Virus record (IMG/VR): IMGVR_UViG_3300050821_005455
Location: 1 to 61,395 of that record
Direction: 5' to 3' (one strand)
Source: a virus
Length of the DNA stretch: 61,395 bases
Shown: piece after piece, positions 15,070 to 25,126 of the stretch
How positions within the stretch are numbered: position 1 is the stretch's first letter
How the letters are laid out: each line of letters starts with the position of its first letter
Notes under the pieces: generated by a model
Seen by the model: the letters and a program-made list of their open reading frames with translations, nothing else
Database searches by the model: none
Told to the model about the DNA's origin: nothing
Translations under genes and position numbers: made by a program

Positions 15070-16260
15070 GTGCCTATCGAAACCGGCGGCGAATCCACTT
15101 CACAGAATGACGGCAGCGCAGTTGCAAATGCTGCAGGAGCGCGCAAGATCCCCGCGAAGGCTCCCGGCCCAGATCCATTCGTTCAGTCGCGAGACCAGAT
15201 GCTCGCGGACATCGACGCAAGAATCGTCGAGCAGAGAACCCGAGAGGACCAGGAGTTTCTTGAGAGCGCGGATCCACGCGCAGCTCTCTTGCATCAGCAG
15301 ATGCAGGATGAGGCCGCCGGTCGAGAGACCAGCGCTGAGCGCCGCCGAGCGGGCCAGCAGGAGCGGCAAGAGCATCGGGCTGCTGAACGGCAGGCCATGG
15401 ATGAAGCGATTCAGGTCGCCGATCAAGCAACTAAGATCGACGACCGAGGGGCCGACCCGCTGGCGGACTACATTGTCCGGCGAGACGGGAAGCCGATGTT
15501 CAGAGCCGTTGTTGACGGCCGCACCGTCGAGGTGCCACTCGAGGAAGCTCGAGCGAACATTCAGAAGAACATTGCCGCGGATCGCCGCTTACAGGAAGCA
15601 GCGAACCGTCGTCGAGAGCTAGATGCTCGCGAGGCCGCGCTTCAGAAGCGTGAGCAAGCGCGGATTCAAGCTGCTCCGGTGGACACACTGGACCTCGATG
15701 CGGAAGCTGCGGATTTGGTTAAGGTGCTGGTATCAGCACCGGAAGATGTGGCCGCTAGGCGAATGGCGATGACGTTGAAGAAGATTCGGCAAGCTTCGGC
15801 CCCGATTGACACAAACGCCATCGTATCGCAGGCAGCGGATGTAGCAGTCCGGACGATTGCAGTCAGGGATGACGTCCAAGCGAAAGCTGTTGGATTCAAG
15901 AAATTCCAGCAGGATTACGCCGACGTTGCGAATGACCCCGTTCTGTACGCGATTGCCGATAATCGAAGTGACGTGATCTTCGCGGAGCATTCCGATTGGA
16001 CGCCCGAGCAGATCATGCTGGAGGCGGGCAGGCAGACCCGCGAGTGGCTTGAGCAGAAGACCGGCAAGAAGCTGGTTATTCCGAGCACGGGCCGCACGCA
16101 GGAAGAAGCTAGCCGCAAACGGCAGGAAACGAAACAGCAATTACGGCCGATGCCGGTGTCGCGTACAGTGATTCCGGCCGCCCAAGTCGATGACGGAGCC
16201 GACGATTCGCCGCAAAGCGCATTGGCGGACATCCGCAATAGCCGAGGGCAGGCGTACTAG
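15070..16260 (+). CDS. Putative scaffolding protein
   Basis: 396 residues from GTG with AGAGGAG upstream. Highly charged, Gln/Arg/Glu/Ala-rich with long coiled-coil stretches (about 60-130 and 170-210), low Cys and few aromatics, immediately before the coat gene. That composition and position are typical of scaffolding proteins that template prohead assembly and then leave or are digested. No sequence family seen. Confidence 0.7.
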   Translation: MPIETGGESTSQNDGSAVANAAGARKIPAKAPGPDPFVQSRDQMLADIDARIVEQRTREDQEFLESADPRAALLHQQMQDEAAGRETSAERRRAGQQERQEHRAAERQAMDEAIQVADQATKIDDRGADPLADYIVRRDGKPMFRAVVDGRTVEVPLEEARANIQKNIAADRRLQEAANRRRELDAREAALQKREQARIQAAPVDTLDLDAEAADLVKVLVSAPEDVAARRMAMTLKKIRQASAPIDTNAIVSQAADVAVRTIAVRDDVQAKAVGFKKFQQDYADVANDPVLYAIADNRSDVIFAEHSDWTPEQIMLEAGRQTREWLEQKTGKKLVIPSTGRTQEEASRKRQETKQQLRPMPVSRTVIPAAQVDDGADDSPQSALADIRNSRGQAY

Positions 16261-16275
16261 ACGGAGGAAGTAACA

Positions 16276-17199
16276 ATGTCAGGCCAACTTTGGAGCACGA
16301 ACGCAGTCGGCGGATACATGTGGTCGCCGAACCTCAGCCGCAAACTGCGCACCGCGCTGCAGCCGATGGTTCGCTATCGGCAGTTCTGCGATGCGAAGGA
16401 AGCTTTCGGCTTGGGAATCGGTCAGATTTTCAACTGGAACATCTATAGCGACGTGGCGACGGCCGGCGGAGCACTGGTTGAGAACCAGGTCATGCCCGAG
16501 ACCAACTTCACGATCACGCAGAACTCGCTGACCATTACCGAGTACGGCAACAGCGTCCCATTCACCAAGAAGCTCGATGATCTTTCGGAGCATCCGGTCA
16601 CCGAGATCATTCACAAAGTGCTGAAGAATGATGCTCGTAAGGTGCTTGACACGGCAGCCTACAACCAGTTCAACCTGACCCCGATCCGCATTCAGTCGAC
16701 CAGCTCCACGAGCTATACGCTGACCACGAACGGGACGGTCGCTGGCACGGCGTCCACCGCGCTCTACACCTCGCACGTGAAGGCGATTGCGGACTACATG
16801 GCGGAGGCCAACATCCCGGCATTCGACGGGGTCAATTACCTCTCCGTGTTCCGTCCGACTGCTCTTCGCAACATGAAGAACAACCTTGAGGGAATCCACC
16901 AGTACACCCCGGAAGGCTGGCACGTGATCATGAACGGTGAGAAGGGCCGCTACGAAGGCGTCCGTTTCATCGAGCAGACCAATATCGCGAGTCAGGGCTG
17001 GGCGAACACAGACCGCGGCTTCTTCTTCGGATCCGACACGGTTTGCGAAGCTTTCGCAATCCCCGAGGAAATCCGCGGAAAGATCCCGACGGACTACGGA
17101 CGTTCGCGAGGCATCGCTTGGTACTCTGAACTCGGCTTCGGAATCGCGCACACGGAAATCCCGGGTACGCGCATCCTGTGCTGGGACAGCGTGGCTTAA
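16276..17199 (+). CDS. Major capsid protein, N4-gp56-like
   Basis: 307 residues, strong GGAGG site. MSGQLWSTNAVGGYMWSPNL at the start, an E-loop-like Asn/Gly-rich segment and the YSELGFGIAHTEIPGTRI end resemble the N4-gp56 branch of HK97-fold coat proteins. Preceded by the scaffold-like gene and followed by small head proteins. The length is shorter than N4 gp56 itself (about 400) but usual for this branch in environmental podoviruses. Confidence 0.85.
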   Translation: MSGQLWSTNAVGGYMWSPNLSRKLRTALQPMVRYRQFCDAKEAFGLGIGQIFNWNIYSDVATAGGALVENQVMPETNFTITQNSLTITEYGNSVPFTKKLDDLSEHPVTEIIHKVLKNDARKVLDTAAYNQFNLTPIRIQSTSSTSYTLTTNGTVAGTASTALYTSHVKAIADYMAEANIPAFDGVNYLSVFRPTALRNMKNNLEGIHQYTPEGWHVIMNGEKGRYEGVRFIEQTNIASQGWANTDRGFFFGSDTVCEAFAIPEEIRGKIPTDYGRSRGIAWYSELGFGIAHTEIPGTRILCWDSVA

Positions 17200-17224
17200 G
17201 GCGCGGGCAACTGAACGGAGGTAA

Positions 17225-17767
17225 ATGACAATGAGCAAGACCAGTGACCAGAGCCCGAGCAAGAAAATGCGCAAGAGCCACGGCGGGCGCAAGTCCGACG
17301 TGACCAATCGGCCGGAGGAAACTCCGGCCGACGGGCTGGCTCTCAATGCCAAGCAGGGCATCAAGCAGATCCACTCGGCGGGCGACCCGGTGGCGCACAA
17401 CAAGTCGCACGGGACCGGAGAAGCGGGCTTGGCCCGAATCCTCGAGCCTGCCAAGAATGCGGATGAGTTCGGCAAGGGCACCGTGGGGAAACCCGAGGAG
17501 CTCGATGCGATCCGCGACGATGGCGATCAGGGTGACATGGGTGAAGAGACGCTGCTTTACGGCGGCGGGTACTTTGAGAAGGAAAAGCCAGGGTTGGAGG
17601 ACGGTGTCTCTCTGCGAGAGAGTATGGACGCGGATGCGACCGAGCCGAACTACAACTACGACATCGACCCTCTCACGGGCTCTGCCCCAGAACGGAAGAT
17701 CGGGCGAACCAATAACTACGAAGTTAGCGGCAAGCGCGGCAACAGGTTCCTGATCGGCGAGATGTAA
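17225..17767 (+). CDS. Hypothetical head-region protein
   Basis: 180 residues, hydrophilic, Gly/Asp/Lys-rich, no hydrophobic core typical of an enzyme; contains KQIHSAGDP and a tail rich in Tyr/Asn. Starts 25 bases after the coat gene. ATG at 17231 is an alternative start. Probably a minor virion protein. Confidence 0.65.
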   Translation: MTMSKTSDQSPSKKMRKSHGGRKSDVTNRPEETPADGLALNAKQGIKQIHSAGDPVAHNKSHGTGEAGLARILEPAKNADEFGKGTVGKPEELDAIRDDGDQGDMGEETLLYGGGYFEKEKPGLEDGVSLRESMDADATEPNYNYDIDPLTGSAPERKIGRTNNYEVSGKRGNRFLIGEM

Positions 17768-17859
17768 TCGGCACATACCGGCGGTTGGCCAGTTAGTAGC
17801 GCCCGAGGTCTTCGGTCTACGCGAAACCTGGTTGTCCGCCGGGTGCTTTGGAGGTGACC
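17768..17859 (+). promoter_or_regulatory. Structured leader or intergenic hairpin
   Basis: 92 bp without a gene. CCGGCGG (17778-17784) can pair with CCGCCGG (17836-17842), with shorter AGGT/ACCT pairing inside, just before the ribosome site of the next gene. No T-run follows, so it is not a standard terminator. Confidence 0.35.
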
Positions 17860-18330
17860 ATGGCAATGCGAGTACCTGCCACCGATTACGAATGGGGCCG
17901 TGCCCCGGCGGGCGTTACCGAAGATGAGTTCGACAGCCGCAAGGATCTCCTCGAAGGGATCAATGGCCGCGATCGAATGAATACCCATTTCGAGAATACT
18001 GAGCGCCTGCAAGTGCTGGCTCCGCGCGGAGACGCACGAGGGCGCCCAATGCCGCGCGATGCGCGCTTTGCATCCGCCGACAACCATGGCGAGTGGGGAA
18101 CTGATAAATTCCACCCTCAGATCGAATGCGGCATGGATGGGCCCAATTCAACACACAGCTACCACGGCGCGGGATTGCCCACCCGGCACGACCTATCCTA
18201 CCCGGCCAATCGCGATCATTGCGGTGCGCCGGCGGCGCTTATGGACGAGGACGGCTTGCCTTGCATCGCGCCCTCGCTGCATCCCACCGGAGCGAATCCG
18301 AAGGCAGATGGAATCGACGGAGACAATTAG
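17860..18330 (+). CDS. Hypothetical virion-region protein
   Basis: 156 residues from the ATG five bases after GGAGG; an upstream TTG at 17848 is less likely. Hydrophilic, His/Asp/Asn-rich, with SLHPTGANP near the end, another His-Pro variant. No recognised family. Confidence 0.65.
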   Translation: MAMRVPATDYEWGRAPAGVTEDEFDSRKDLLEGINGRDRMNTHFENTERLQVLAPRGDARGRPMPRDARFASADNHGEWGTDKFHPQIECGMDGPNSTHSYHGAGLPTRHDLSYPANRDHCGAPAALMDEDGLPCIAPSLHPTGANPKADGIDGDN

Positions 18331-18341
18331 AGGAGAAGCAA

Positions 18342-18614
18342 ATGCCGACGTTGAAAGAACTCAAGAACATGCTGAAAGCTGCAGAGTCCGCAGTCGAAGC
18401 GGAAGTCGAATCGCTGTTCGAAGAGCAGGATAAAGTCGAAGCTCCTAAAGCGGCCGTCAAGACCGAAGCTGCGCCTGATCCGGCCCCAGTCAGTGCCGAA
18501 CCCGTGTTCGAAGGCAACAAGCCCTACGGCCTTGTAGACGGGATCCCCGGCGTCAAGTATCAACAGGGCGGCGCATACTTCAACAACGTACGCAAATTCG
18601 TTCGGAAGGAGTAG
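18342..18614 (+). CDS. Small head-region protein, paralogue 1
   Basis: 90 residues. Helical acidic N-terminus (1-35), Pro/Ala linker, then a C-terminal module GIPGVKYQQGG..FNNVRKFVRKE. The next gene carries the same module, so the two are tandem paralogues sharing about 30 residues. AGAGGAGAA site. Likely a minor capsid or connector-associated protein. Confidence 0.65.
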   Translation: MPTLKELKNMLKAAESAVEAEVESLFEEQDKVEAPKAAVKTEAAPDPAPVSAEPVFEGNKPYGLVDGIPGVKYQQGGAYFNNVRKFVRKE

Positions 18615-18617
18615 CCA

Positions 18618-18989
18618 ATGGGCACTCTGAAATTGAATCGCGGCAATGCTCCCAAAGAGTCAGCCGTAGAGGAAGCCGTGGACGAAACTCCGCGCTTCGA
18701 TCCTGAGGCCAACACGGGTGAAGTGGGAGGCATCGAGGGTGTGCGCTATGTGCAGGGCCCTGGCCATCTCTTCAACGCGCACAGAGCTTATGTGCGTACC
18801 GATCCATCCTTCAAGATGGAACCACTTACCGATGAGCAGGAGCGCAACCGGCGCAAGCAATCCCTCTCCAACAAGCGATTCTTCGCCTCAGCCAATCCCA
18901 AGATCCGCGAGGCCGGACTGCCGCAGCAAGTGATTGACGCAGAAAAGGAGAACGCGCGCGCTCGAGCTGCCGAAGCTTTCGCCGCGTAA
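18618..18989 (+). CDS. Small head-region protein, paralogue 2
   Basis: 123 residues. The module GIEGVRYVQGPGHLFNAHRA (about 39-58) followed by YVR matches the end of the previous gene, here followed by a further 60-residue Lys/Arg/Glu helix. Probably interacts with the same partner. Confidence 0.65.
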   Translation: MGTLKLNRGNAPKESAVEEAVDETPRFDPEANTGEVGGIEGVRYVQGPGHLFNAHRAYVRTDPSFKMEPLTDEQERNRRKQSLSNKRFFASANPKIREAGLPQQVIDAEKENARARAAEAFAA

Positions 18990-18992
18990 CAC

Positions 18993-19808
18993 ATGGCCCT
19001 GACTGTAGTCCAACCGCGAAGTTTCCTGACCCTCGTCAATGATCTGTGGCGAGAAGTCGGCGCGGCCGGCTCTGGCATCGTAACCACGGTCAATCAAACT
19101 GGCGAAGCACTGCGCCTCGTTAATTGGGTGCACGATGCTGAGCTCGATATCCAGAACCTCTGGGTCGACTGGAAATGGTTGCGCAAAACGATCTCAGTTT
19201 ATACTCCTTCCGGGACGAACACCGGCATCGTCACGACTTCAGGTGGAAGCATCAGCGCGCAGCCTACAGATCTTGCCGAGTGGGACTACAAAACTTTCAT
19301 GATCCTGCCGCAAGGCTCGACATACTACGTCCCTCTGCGAGTGAAGGAATGGCAGGAAGTGCGCCACGAGGTCTTCGATACGACCGATCAAGCGCAGCCC
19401 TCTCGCGTCATCGTTATGCCAGACAACACGCTCAGATGGGATCTAACCCCCGATCAGTCGTATTCTATTCAAGTCGAATATCGCTCACAGCCCTACGATC
19501 TCAAAGCTGATGCCGATGTCTCAAACATCCCGGCGCGCTTCGCTAACCGATTGATCGTTGAGTTCGCGCGCATGAAATACGGTTGGTTCGAAAATGCTCA
19601 GGAGCAGATCGGGCTTTCGCAGCTTCTCATCATGGGGGGCTCCAACGACTCCGGCATCCTCACTATCCAAAGCCTCTTATCGCAGCTCGAGAATGATCAG
19701 TTGCCGAATCGCAAGAACTCGCGCTTGCAGCAGGGCAACAATATCACGATCGGCGCGGGCTACGGCTCCGATGGAGACTGGGGAAGCTTCTTCGACGGCG
19801 GATACTAA
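18993..19808 (+). CDS. Head-to-tail adaptor protein
   Basis: 271 residues. N-terminal helices with LRLVNWVHDAELDIQNLWVDWKWLR and a middle beta domain (TFMILPQGS, WQEVRHEVFDTTD) match the pattern of podovirus connector/adaptor proteins such as P22 gp4-type neck proteins. The location between head and tail genes agrees. It would sit below the portal and bind the nozzle. Confidence 0.7.
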   Translation: MALTVVQPRSFLTLVNDLWREVGAAGSGIVTTVNQTGEALRLVNWVHDAELDIQNLWVDWKWLRKTISVYTPSGTNTGIVTTSGGSISAQPTDLAEWDYKTFMILPQGSTYYVPLRVKEWQEVRHEVFDTTDQAQPSRVIVMPDNTLRWDLTPDQSYSIQVEYRSQPYDLKADADVSNIPARFANRLIVEFARMKYGWFENAQEQIGLSQLLIMGGSNDSGILTIQSLLSQLENDQLPNRKNSRLQQGNNITIGAGYGSDGDWGSFFDGGY

Positions 19809-21131
19809 ATGGGCGGCACCTCGGTCAGCAAGGGCGTCAATCCGATCCTCACGGCGATCCCTGGGCTTGCGGGCACGTACACAAACCCCACCATGACGCT
19901 CAACGCCGGGGGTCAGATCACCCAAATATCCAACGGCACGAGCGGCACTGGCGGTTCAAGTGGCGTCTCTCAGCTTGAAGCTGGCACTGGAATTTCTCTG
20001 TCCCCGGCAAGTGGTACCGGAACCGTAACTATTACAGCAACCAACACAAATACCGGCTCGGTCACGAGTATTTCGATCGTCGACAATTCTACAGCCCCGA
20101 TCTATGCGGCTTCTGGTGTGCCGATCTCGACAGCGGGCACGATGACATTGACGCTTGGAACTCAGACTGCAAATACTTTTCTTGCAGGGCCTACATCCGG
20201 AACTAACGCCCAACCGAAATTCAGGCCAATAAACGCCGCCGATCTATTTCCCGGTGCAAGTTCTTCAAGCACGACATTTGTGCAAACCGGCGGTTTGTCG
20301 CAGACATACACAATTCCTCCTAGCGCGAATTTCATAGAAGTGGTTTGCATCGGAGGAGGCGGAGGCGGCGGTTCTGGCGGCCTAGTTGCCAGCGGAGCGA
20401 ATACCGGAGGCGGCGGCGGCGGGGGCGCTGGAGGGGGAGTGTCAGTAGTTATATTTCGCGCATCCGATTTACGCGCGCTTGGAACGACTGTCACGATCAC
20501 ATTTGGCACAACGACTGGCGTTGGGGGTACCGCAATAACTGGGGCTGCAGCTAATGGAGCTCCAGGCAATCAAGGATCCAGTGTTACTTTCGGTGGGCTA
20601 ATATGGGCGTATGGCGGATCTCCTGGATTAGGTGGCGGAGACGGGACCGGAAGCGGCGGCGGCGGAAGTAATTCTTCCGGAATTGGAAACGTCGGCCAAG
20701 GCACCGCAGGCGGCAATGGGGGCGCCGGTGGCGCCGCTGCAGCAGGGGCAGCGTTAGCAACCGGGGCTGGTTACATTGCGACAGCATACGGGCCCACAGG
20801 AGGTGGTGGCGGCAGTGGCATGACCACGACGCCCGCCCCTACGGCAGCTGCTGCTGGCGGGTCAGCAGGCAGCACTCCGCTTATATCTCTTGTAGGAGGA
20901 CCCGCAGGAACTTCTGGTTCCGCAGGAACTCAAGGTTCCAGCAGCCTAGGACCGGCTCCCGCATCGGGCGGTGGCGGCGGCGCGGGCTCAACATCGGCGC
21001 AAGGAGGGGCCGGTGCTCCTGGTGGAGACTACGGCGGCGGCGGGGGCGGCGGCGCAGCCGGTCTCACTACTCATGGTAGCGGCGCTGGCGGACGCGGCGG
21101 CTACGCAGCTTGCATAGTGGCCGCATGGTAA
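19809..21131 (+). CDS. Glycine-rich tail appendage protein
   Basis: 440 residues. Residues 1-150 are Ser/Thr/Gly beta-repeat sequence typical of fibre shafts. From about residue 158 a TFVQTGGLSQTYTIPPSANF strand leads into a long Gly-rich region with runs of up to seven Gly, the glycine-rich fibre-tip fold (polyglycine-II type) seen in several phage fibres. Possibly receptor-binding. Confidence 0.7.
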   Translation: MGGTSVSKGVNPILTAIPGLAGTYTNPTMTLNAGGQITQISNGTSGTGGSSGVSQLEAGTGISLSPASGTGTVTITATNTNTGSVTSISIVDNSTAPIYAASGVPISTAGTMTLTLGTQTANTFLAGPTSGTNAQPKFRPINAADLFPGASSSSTTFVQTGGLSQTYTIPPSANFIEVVCIGGGGGGGSGGLVASGANTGGGGGGGAGGGVSVVIFRASDLRALGTTVTITFGTTTGVGGTAITGAAANGAPGNQGSSVTFGGLIWAYGGSPGLGGGDGTGSGGGGSNSSGIGNVGQGTAGGNGGAGGAAAAGAALATGAGYIATAYGPTGGGGGSGMTTTPAPTAAAAGGSAGSTPLISLVGGPAGTSGSAGTQGSSSLGPAPASGGGGGAGSTSAQGGAGAPGGDYGGGGGGGAAGLTTHGSGAGGRGGYAACIVAAW

Positions 21132-21140
21132 AATAGCAAT

Positions 21141-23576
21141 ATGCGCAAACCAGCCAAGCCAGTCACTCAAACCAAGTACTACCCTTTCAATGGAGGCATC
21201 GATGTCGTCACGCCCGCCCTATCAGTTGACCCTGGATTTGCCCTCGCGTTGGTCAACTATGAACCCTGGTACAACGGTGGCTATCGGCGTGTTGACGGAT
21301 TCGAGCGATTCAATGGGGCAGCGAAGCCCAGCGCTGCCGTCTCCGTCGGCGCCCCAGTTTCATCCCTCTCTGGATTTGTCATTGGAACGAATACGACGCA
21401 AGGCACAGGAGTCTCTTCTGGAGCTATTGGAAACTTCGTCATTGGCCTCACGGTCAGCGGCACCAGTTGGGTCGGGATCACAAATATCACTGGCACTTTC
21501 ACCAACGCTGAAGGAGTGCTCTTCGGAACTAGTACGAGCACTGGAACTTTCCTAACCATGCCCTCGGTAGGATTTGGCCCCGCAGGGACCAACACTACAA
21601 CGTTTCTCTACACGAGCGACATGCTCGCGGCTGCGCAGAGCTATTACCGAGCGCAGATAGCTGCGTTGCCTGGCACAGGGAATGTGCTAGGCGCATGGCA
21701 GAACGGCGCGAACAACTATGCGTGGCGCGGCACCGGCACAGGAACGAGCGCCAAAGCAGTGATGTACTTGTCGACTAGCACCAACGGCTGGGGTACTGGC
21801 GGCATTACATACTGCACTACGCTCTACTACAACGGCTTGGTGACGACGAGCGGCACTTTCACTGGCAGTGTCGACACTAATGGCGTGGCGGTGATCACCG
21901 GGATAAGCGTTGGAGCGCTTACCAGCAACATGACAATCAGCGATCCGACCGGATACCTGCCTACTGGGGACACTGTGGTGTCTCAATTATCAGGGACGAC
22001 CGGCACCGTCGGAACGTATCAGCTATCTGCAGCACCGGCTGCGGCGATGCCAGCAGGCAGCATCCTGTACGGCTTCAATGCCGGTATCAATATCCCGACG
22101 AACGGACAAATCGTCGTAGGAGTTAGCTCGCTCGCCACTGCAACTATCTACGCCGCTGTCCCGCAAGACATCACAGTTGGGTATCTTGCGCTGACGGGCG
22201 TCGTTGGCACTTTCACCAACGGTGAGAATCTGAGCATCAACAACCAAATTTTCGCTGCGGCGTCTAGCGGACCGACGGTCTTCAATTTTGGCACCGGCAC
22301 AAATGTGTTCAAGAGCTTCTACCGCTTCATGAACAAGAACTTCTTTGCCTCTTCGAGCACCTACAACACCTATGGCGTGAACAATCTGACTGCCGCTTTC
22401 CAAATCGATCAGAATAATGTCGTCATGCCGATTCTCTTACCGCAGACGGCTCTCACAAATCAGCCTGCGGCGAACACGCCATTCTTCTTGGCGGAATACC
22501 AGAATTTTCTCTGGCTCGCCTTCCCCGGCGGGATAGTGCAACAGTCGGTGCAAGGAGTGCCTTACCAGTTCGACGGCTTTTTAGGCGCAGCCGAGTTCGG
22601 CGTGGGCGCCGAGATCACCGGCATGTACTCGATCGTGGGCCCAGCTCTCGCAATCATGACCACCAAGGACTCATGGACGATCAACGGCACGAGCGATGCG
22701 AGCTTCACTCTTACGAAGGCGGCTGAGAAAGTCGGTGCAGTCAAGTACGCTGCCCAAGGGCTGGACACTGTCTATGCGCTCAATGAGCTTGGCATCACAT
22801 CGCTCTCGCGCACGCAGAGCTACGGCAACTTCGTCGGTGCTACGATCTCGCAACTGATCCAGACTATCGTCGCTGCGCTCCGGCCTAATTTCGCGGACTC
22901 GACCATTGTGCGGGCCACCAACGAAGCCCGCTTCTATTTCACCGACGGAAGCGTGCTCATCATGTACGTCCCCGGATTGGGCCAGCAGAATAAAGCCTGG
23001 TCGGCTGTCGAGAGCGGAGTCACTGCGCAATTCGGGTATGCGACCTATCCCAACCCGATCTACAATATCTCCAATTCAGAGGATCAAAATGGCAACGAAG
23101 TGTCGTATTTCGGATCCTCAAACGGCGACGGATTTGTTTACCAGGATCGAAGCGGCACGTCGTGGGACGGTGCTCAAATCACCTCATACGTGCGACTCGC
23201 TTTCAACAATGTCGGGTCGCCTGCGACGAGGAAGTACTTCCGCCGCGCGGACCTCGAACTCAACGCTCCATCTCAGATCGCGCTGAAATTCGACTGGGAC
23301 CTGTCCTACTCTAATGCTGAAAGCTCCAGCGCCGTGTACGGTGTCACAGCTAGCCAAATTCAAGCTGTGAATGTCTTCGGGGGCGGCGGATACTGGGATA
23401 GCGTTAACTGGAATAATTTCGATTGGGACGGCCAAGTCATCTCAAGCGCTCGAGCATCTCTCAACGGTACGGGCGAGAACATCAGCTTCTTAATCTTCCA
23501 TCAAGCAATCGTCGACGCGCCGTTCATCTTACAAGGCCTTGTGCTCCATTTCGACCCACGAAGGTACCAACGATGA
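21141..23576 (+). CDS. Tail nozzle/hub-like protein
   Basis: 811 residues. The start (YYPFNGGIDVVTPALSVDPG then a YRRVDGFERF stretch) is the signature of large podovirus tail tube or nozzle proteins that thread DNA. The rest is beta-rich and contains several TFTNGE / TFTNAEG-type repeats. Its stop overlaps the ATG of the next tail gene. Confidence 0.75.
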   Translation: MRKPAKPVTQTKYYPFNGGIDVVTPALSVDPGFALALVNYEPWYNGGYRRVDGFERFNGAAKPSAAVSVGAPVSSLSGFVIGTNTTQGTGVSSGAIGNFVIGLTVSGTSWVGITNITGTFTNAEGVLFGTSTSTGTFLTMPSVGFGPAGTNTTTFLYTSDMLAAAQSYYRAQIAALPGTGNVLGAWQNGANNYAWRGTGTGTSAKAVMYLSTSTNGWGTGGITYCTTLYYNGLVTTSGTFTGSVDTNGVAVITGISVGALTSNMTISDPTGYLPTGDTVVSQLSGTTGTVGTYQLSAAPAAAMPAGSILYGFNAGINIPTNGQIVVGVSSLATATIYAAVPQDITVGYLALTGVVGTFTNGENLSINNQIFAAASSGPTVFNFGTGTNVFKSFYRFMNKNFFASSSTYNTYGVNNLTAAFQIDQNNVVMPILLPQTALTNQPAANTPFFLAEYQNFLWLAFPGGIVQQSVQGVPYQFDGFLGAAEFGVGAEITGMYSIVGPALAIMTTKDSWTINGTSDASFTLTKAAEKVGAVKYAAQGLDTVYALNELGITSLSRTQSYGNFVGATISQLIQTIVAALRPNFADSTIVRATNEARFYFTDGSVLIMYVPGLGQQNKAWSAVESGVTAQFGYATYPNPIYNISNSEDQNGNEVSYFGSSNGDGFVYQDRSGTSWDGAQITSYVRLAFNNVGSPATRKYFRRADLELNAPSQIALKFDWDLSYSNAESSSAVYGVTASQIQAVNVFGGGGYWDSVNWNNFDWDGQVISSARASLNGTGENISFLIFHQAIVDAPFILQGLVLHFDPRRYQR

Positions 23577-25030
23577 GCAACCCGTACTATACATACTCTG
23601 GCTCCCTGATTCCGGGCATGCTCGCTCGCGCGGAAGCTGTTGCCTCCGAATTGCAAGGCATACAAGCCGGCTTCGCGGATCTGGCTATCTCGGGCGTGGA
23701 CTCCGGCACAGGGTCCGCGTACGTCGTGACAACTCCCGCCGGGCAGCCCAGCGTAACCCTTGTAGACGGGGATATGGTCTCCTTCAAAGCGGGTAACACC
23801 AATCCCGGCGCGGCGACTTTGAAAGTCAACAATCTGCCAGCAGCCAGCGTACTGCGGCTCAACGGCACTCCTTTGCAGCTCGGGGATATCTCTGCGAATT
23901 CGTGGTACACCCTTGTTTATAACTCCAGCTTCTCGGCATGGACTCTCTACGTGCCGCCTGCGACGGTCACCTTCGGAGGCACTATCTCCTCCGCCGCCCC
24001 GGTGCACAAAGTCGGATTGGTTGCGGCTGCCGGCACCGCGACTTCCGCTGCGCCCATCGACGTCACGTTCGCCATCGATCAGACAATCGTGCCGTCATGG
24101 ACCGGGGTGCACACATTCTCCGCCGGCATTGTCGCGGCAGGAACGGCGACATCGACATTCAACTCGATCGTGGTCACGGGCAACATCACGCTCGGATCCT
24201 CGATATCGGTCTCAGGCACATCGACATTTGGTTCAATCAATGTCAGCGGCACATCGACATTTGGGCTGCTTGATGCGACGACACTAAGTGTCAACGGTAC
24301 GGCGACACTGGGCGCGCTTACTGTCAGTGGGCTCACGACGCTGACTGGCGGCGCTACAGCGCTCGGCACCTCAACATTCGCTGCAGTGGTTATCAATGGC
24401 ACATCCGCCGCTGGCGTCGGCATACTGCAAGTTAGGGGAGCTTCGACTTTCTCGGGGCCTCCCAATAATCTAGCGCTCACCATGACGGGGACAGGATTTG
24501 CGGGGTACGCGATAAAAATATCCGGGACTTCCACGCTCACCAGCGGTGAGATGGTCATATACCAAGACGCAGGATACAATGGATTTGTCGGCATCAACAG
24601 CGATGCCATCTTGCACTTGCAGGTCAAAGGCCTAGACTTCATAACAGTCAATGCTGCGAACGGCGTGCAGATCAGCGGCGCCAATATGGAAACGAGCAGC
24701 TCGGCTCTTTCCGTCGGAGGCACCTTCACCGGGGTACTGCTATACGGCGCAGCCTCTTTTGTCGCAGGAACCGGGTACGCTTACGGTCTAGCGGCTTTCC
24801 CCTCATCCGCGAACAGCAGCTTCGCCATAGACTTCGAGACCACAGGAACTGCCACACCGGGCTCCTCGTCTACTCAAGGCTGGGGGCATTTCGGTACCGG
24901 CTATTATGGAACTGGTACCGCCGGAGCGCTCACTTTGACCAACAAGCCCGGAACGAGCACCACGAGCGCGCAATGGCTGGCCGTGTCGTTGAATGGCAGC
25001 CTTTACTGGATGCCTGCGATACCTCACTAA
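23573..25030 (+). CDS. Tail fibre / appendage protein
   Basis: 485 residues. The start MSNPYYTYSGSLIPGMLARA through the following helix is a common virion-attachment head domain of podovirus fibres. Residues about 170-290 are degenerate repeats of (V)SGTSTFGS / NGTATLGA type, a beta-helix shaft. The C-terminus (about 400-485) would be the receptor-binding or trimerisation part. ATGA overlap with the nozzle gene. Confidence 0.75.
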   Translation: MSNPYYTYSGSLIPGMLARAEAVASELQGIQAGFADLAISGVDSGTGSAYVVTTPAGQPSVTLVDGDMVSFKAGNTNPGAATLKVNNLPAASVLRLNGTPLQLGDISANSWYTLVYNSSFSAWTLYVPPATVTFGGTISSAAPVHKVGLVAAAGTATSAAPIDVTFAIDQTIVPSWTGVHTFSAGIVAAGTATSTFNSIVVTGNITLGSSISVSGTSTFGSINVSGTSTFGLLDATTLSVNGTATLGALTVSGLTTLTGGATALGTSTFAAVVINGTSAAGVGILQVRGASTFSGPPNNLALTMTGTGFAGYAIKISGTSTLTSGEMVIYQDAGYNGFVGINSDAILHLQVKGLDFITVNAANGVQISGANMETSSSALSVGGTFTGVLLYGAASFVAGTGYAYGLAAFPSSANSSFAIDFETTGTATPGSSSTQGWGHFGTGYYGTGTAGALTLTNKPGTSTTSAQWLAVSLNGSLYWMPAIPH

Positions 25031-25126
25031 ATGGACTTATCGAACTTTACATTTCAAGCTCTTAGGGGTATGCAGTCATCTGCGAAACGAGGTAACCAAT
25101 GGCCGCCGCTTCAACAAACAACCTAA
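25031..25126 (+). CDS. Possible 31-residue frame
   Basis: ATG directly after the fibre stop; the frame ends inside the next gene. No ribosome site and no notable composition. Listed because it fills the gap; may be spurious. Confidence 0.2.
   Translation: MDLSNFTFQALRGMQSSAKRGNQWPPLQQTT

Noticed and set aside
16279-17481. Long minus-strand frame of 400 codons across the coat gene
   Set aside because: Exact antisense shadow of the coat and following genes; Arg/Val-rich composition typical of the opposite strand and no ribosome site or neighbouring minus-strand genes.
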